Assembly: GCA_029067255.1 (NCBI GenBank)
Contig: JAIEEW010000072.1
Span: 1-6,899 of the forward strand
Source of the DNA: Clostridia bacterium
Lineage (GTDB): Bacteria > Bacillota > Clostridia > Christensenellales > UBA3700
Reading direction: 5' to 3'
Length of the DNA: 6,899 nucleotides
Numbering within the stretch: position 1 is the stretch's first letter; each line of letters begins with the position of its first letter. Made by a program: the position numbers and the translations under genes. Under the pieces are notes generated by a model. It did no database searches, was not told where the DNA came from, and was given only the letters and a program-made list of their open reading frames with translations. Positions 6,309 through 6,899 of this stretch are shown piece by piece.

Positions 6309-6899
6309 ATGAGAAAATTGTTCAAAGCGTTCGCAACCGTAACTCTTATATCGGTAATAACAAGACTCCTGTCTTTCGTATTCAAAATCTATCTTTCACG
6401 CAAACTAGGCGCGGAAATACTGGGACTATACCAAATATGTATGTCGGTATTTATGCTTTTTGCCTGCATCTGCTCGTCGGGACTTCCTGTAACTTTATCG
6501 AGAATTACCGCCGAAAGCGACTCTGTTGGCAATAACAAACGTCAATTCGGCGCGGTGGCTACCTGCATGCTAGCCGGCGTACTGATAACGCTTGTAATAA
6601 TTTCTATAATTCTGACCTTTCCGCAGATTCTCGACTTCATATTTGCCGACGAAAGATGCGCGAAGATATTTATAATAATGCTGCCTATGCTGCTTACGAC
6701 GTGCGTATACGCGATACTAAGGGGCTGGTTTTGGGGCAAAAAATATTTTGGGATATTCTCGGCGACAGAACTCGTAGACGAAATACTCAAAATTCTTTTC
6801 GCAATCATATTACTCGAAGGCGCGATACTTACCGTTCAAAAGGAATACGCTTACGCTATTTCCATGCTTGCGGGAGACGTAATCGTTATAATTGTGATA
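6309..6899 (+). CDS. SpoVB/MurJ-like MOP-family flippase, N-terminal part (3' end missing)
   Basis: The frame is open from ATG 6309 to the window end, giving 197 residues and no stop. It is strongly hydrophobic, with about five membrane segments visible of the 12-14 normal for the family. Motifs agree with stage V sporulation protein B and related polysaccharide flippases: ITRLLSFVFKIYLSRKLGAE (residues 17-36), LGLYQICMSVF, SSGLPVTLSRITAE (56-69) and the LRGWFWGKKYFG to ELVDEILKIL stretch (about 139-166). Members move lipid-linked sugar precursors across the cytoplasmic membrane for cell wall, spore cortex or capsule. The start matches the family N-terminus, but no GGAG-like site precedes it and I found no convincing promoter in the 137 bases upstream, so translation may be weak or leaderless. 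Which substrate it moves cannot be told from this half. Confidence 0.85.
   Translation, partial: MRKLFKAFATVTLISVITRLLSFVFKIYLSRKLGAEILGLYQICMSVFMLFACICSSGLPVTLSRITAESDSVGNNKRQFGAVATCMLAGVLITLVIISIILTFPQILDFIFADERCAKIFIIMLPMLLTTCVYAILRGWFWGKKYFGIFSATELVDEILKILFAIILLEGAILTVQKEYAYAISMLAGDVIVIIVI

Noticed and set aside
6305..6535. 76-codon plus-strand frame beginning at TTG 6305
   Set aside because: It overlaps the SpoVB-like frame starting at 6309, which has clear family motifs and membrane segments; this one has neither.
2..6899. tRNA, rRNA or riboswitch
   Set aside because: I saw no cloverleaf, rRNA-like or recognised riboswitch core in either strand; the leaders of the two minus-strand genes, about 70 and 16 bases, are too short or too plain.

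Overview
The window looks like chromosomal DNA of a low-to-mid-GC Gram-positive, Clostridia-like bacterium, probably an uncultured gut or sediment lineage. This is inferred from four things: a lipoprotein with BspA-type leucine-rich repeats, a SpoVB-like MOP flippase, GGAG ribosome binding sites, and sigma-A-like promoters. No gene names a species, so the placement is tentative.

Layout. (1) Positions 2-3184 (+) hold the 3' part of a very large surface protein, 1060 codons visible. It has four divergent carbohydrate-binding-module-like beta-sandwich units, an acidic linker, one transmembrane helix and a basic tail. A strong intrinsic terminator follows at once. (2) Positions 3185-4034 are an 850-bp convergent intergenic region with no credible gene. 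It holds four degenerate copies of an interspersed repeat (three forward, one inverted), a separate 13-bp inverted repeat at one copy's edge, an orphan terminator-like hairpin, and the terminator of the next gene. (3) Positions 4035-5717 (-) encode a secreted lipoprotein with a Cys/His-rich module and about eleven BspA-type repeats; its promoter and ribosome binding site are readable. (4) Positions 5872-6171 (-) encode a 99-residue protein made of two LysM domains and no signal peptide, with its own promoter. (5) Positions 6309-6899 (+), divergent from the LysM gene, hold the first 197 codons of a SpoVB/MurJ-like lipid-linked oligosaccharide flippase that runs off the window.

The common theme is the cell envelope: two exported surface proteins likely to bind glycans or host/partner proteins, a small peptidoglycan- or chitin-type binding protein, and an envelope-precursor flippase. 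They do not form one operon; each minus-strand gene has its own promoter and the outer genes point the other way. I see no convincing sign of a new defence, mobile or biosynthetic system. The least explained part is the repeat-rich convergent intergenic region.
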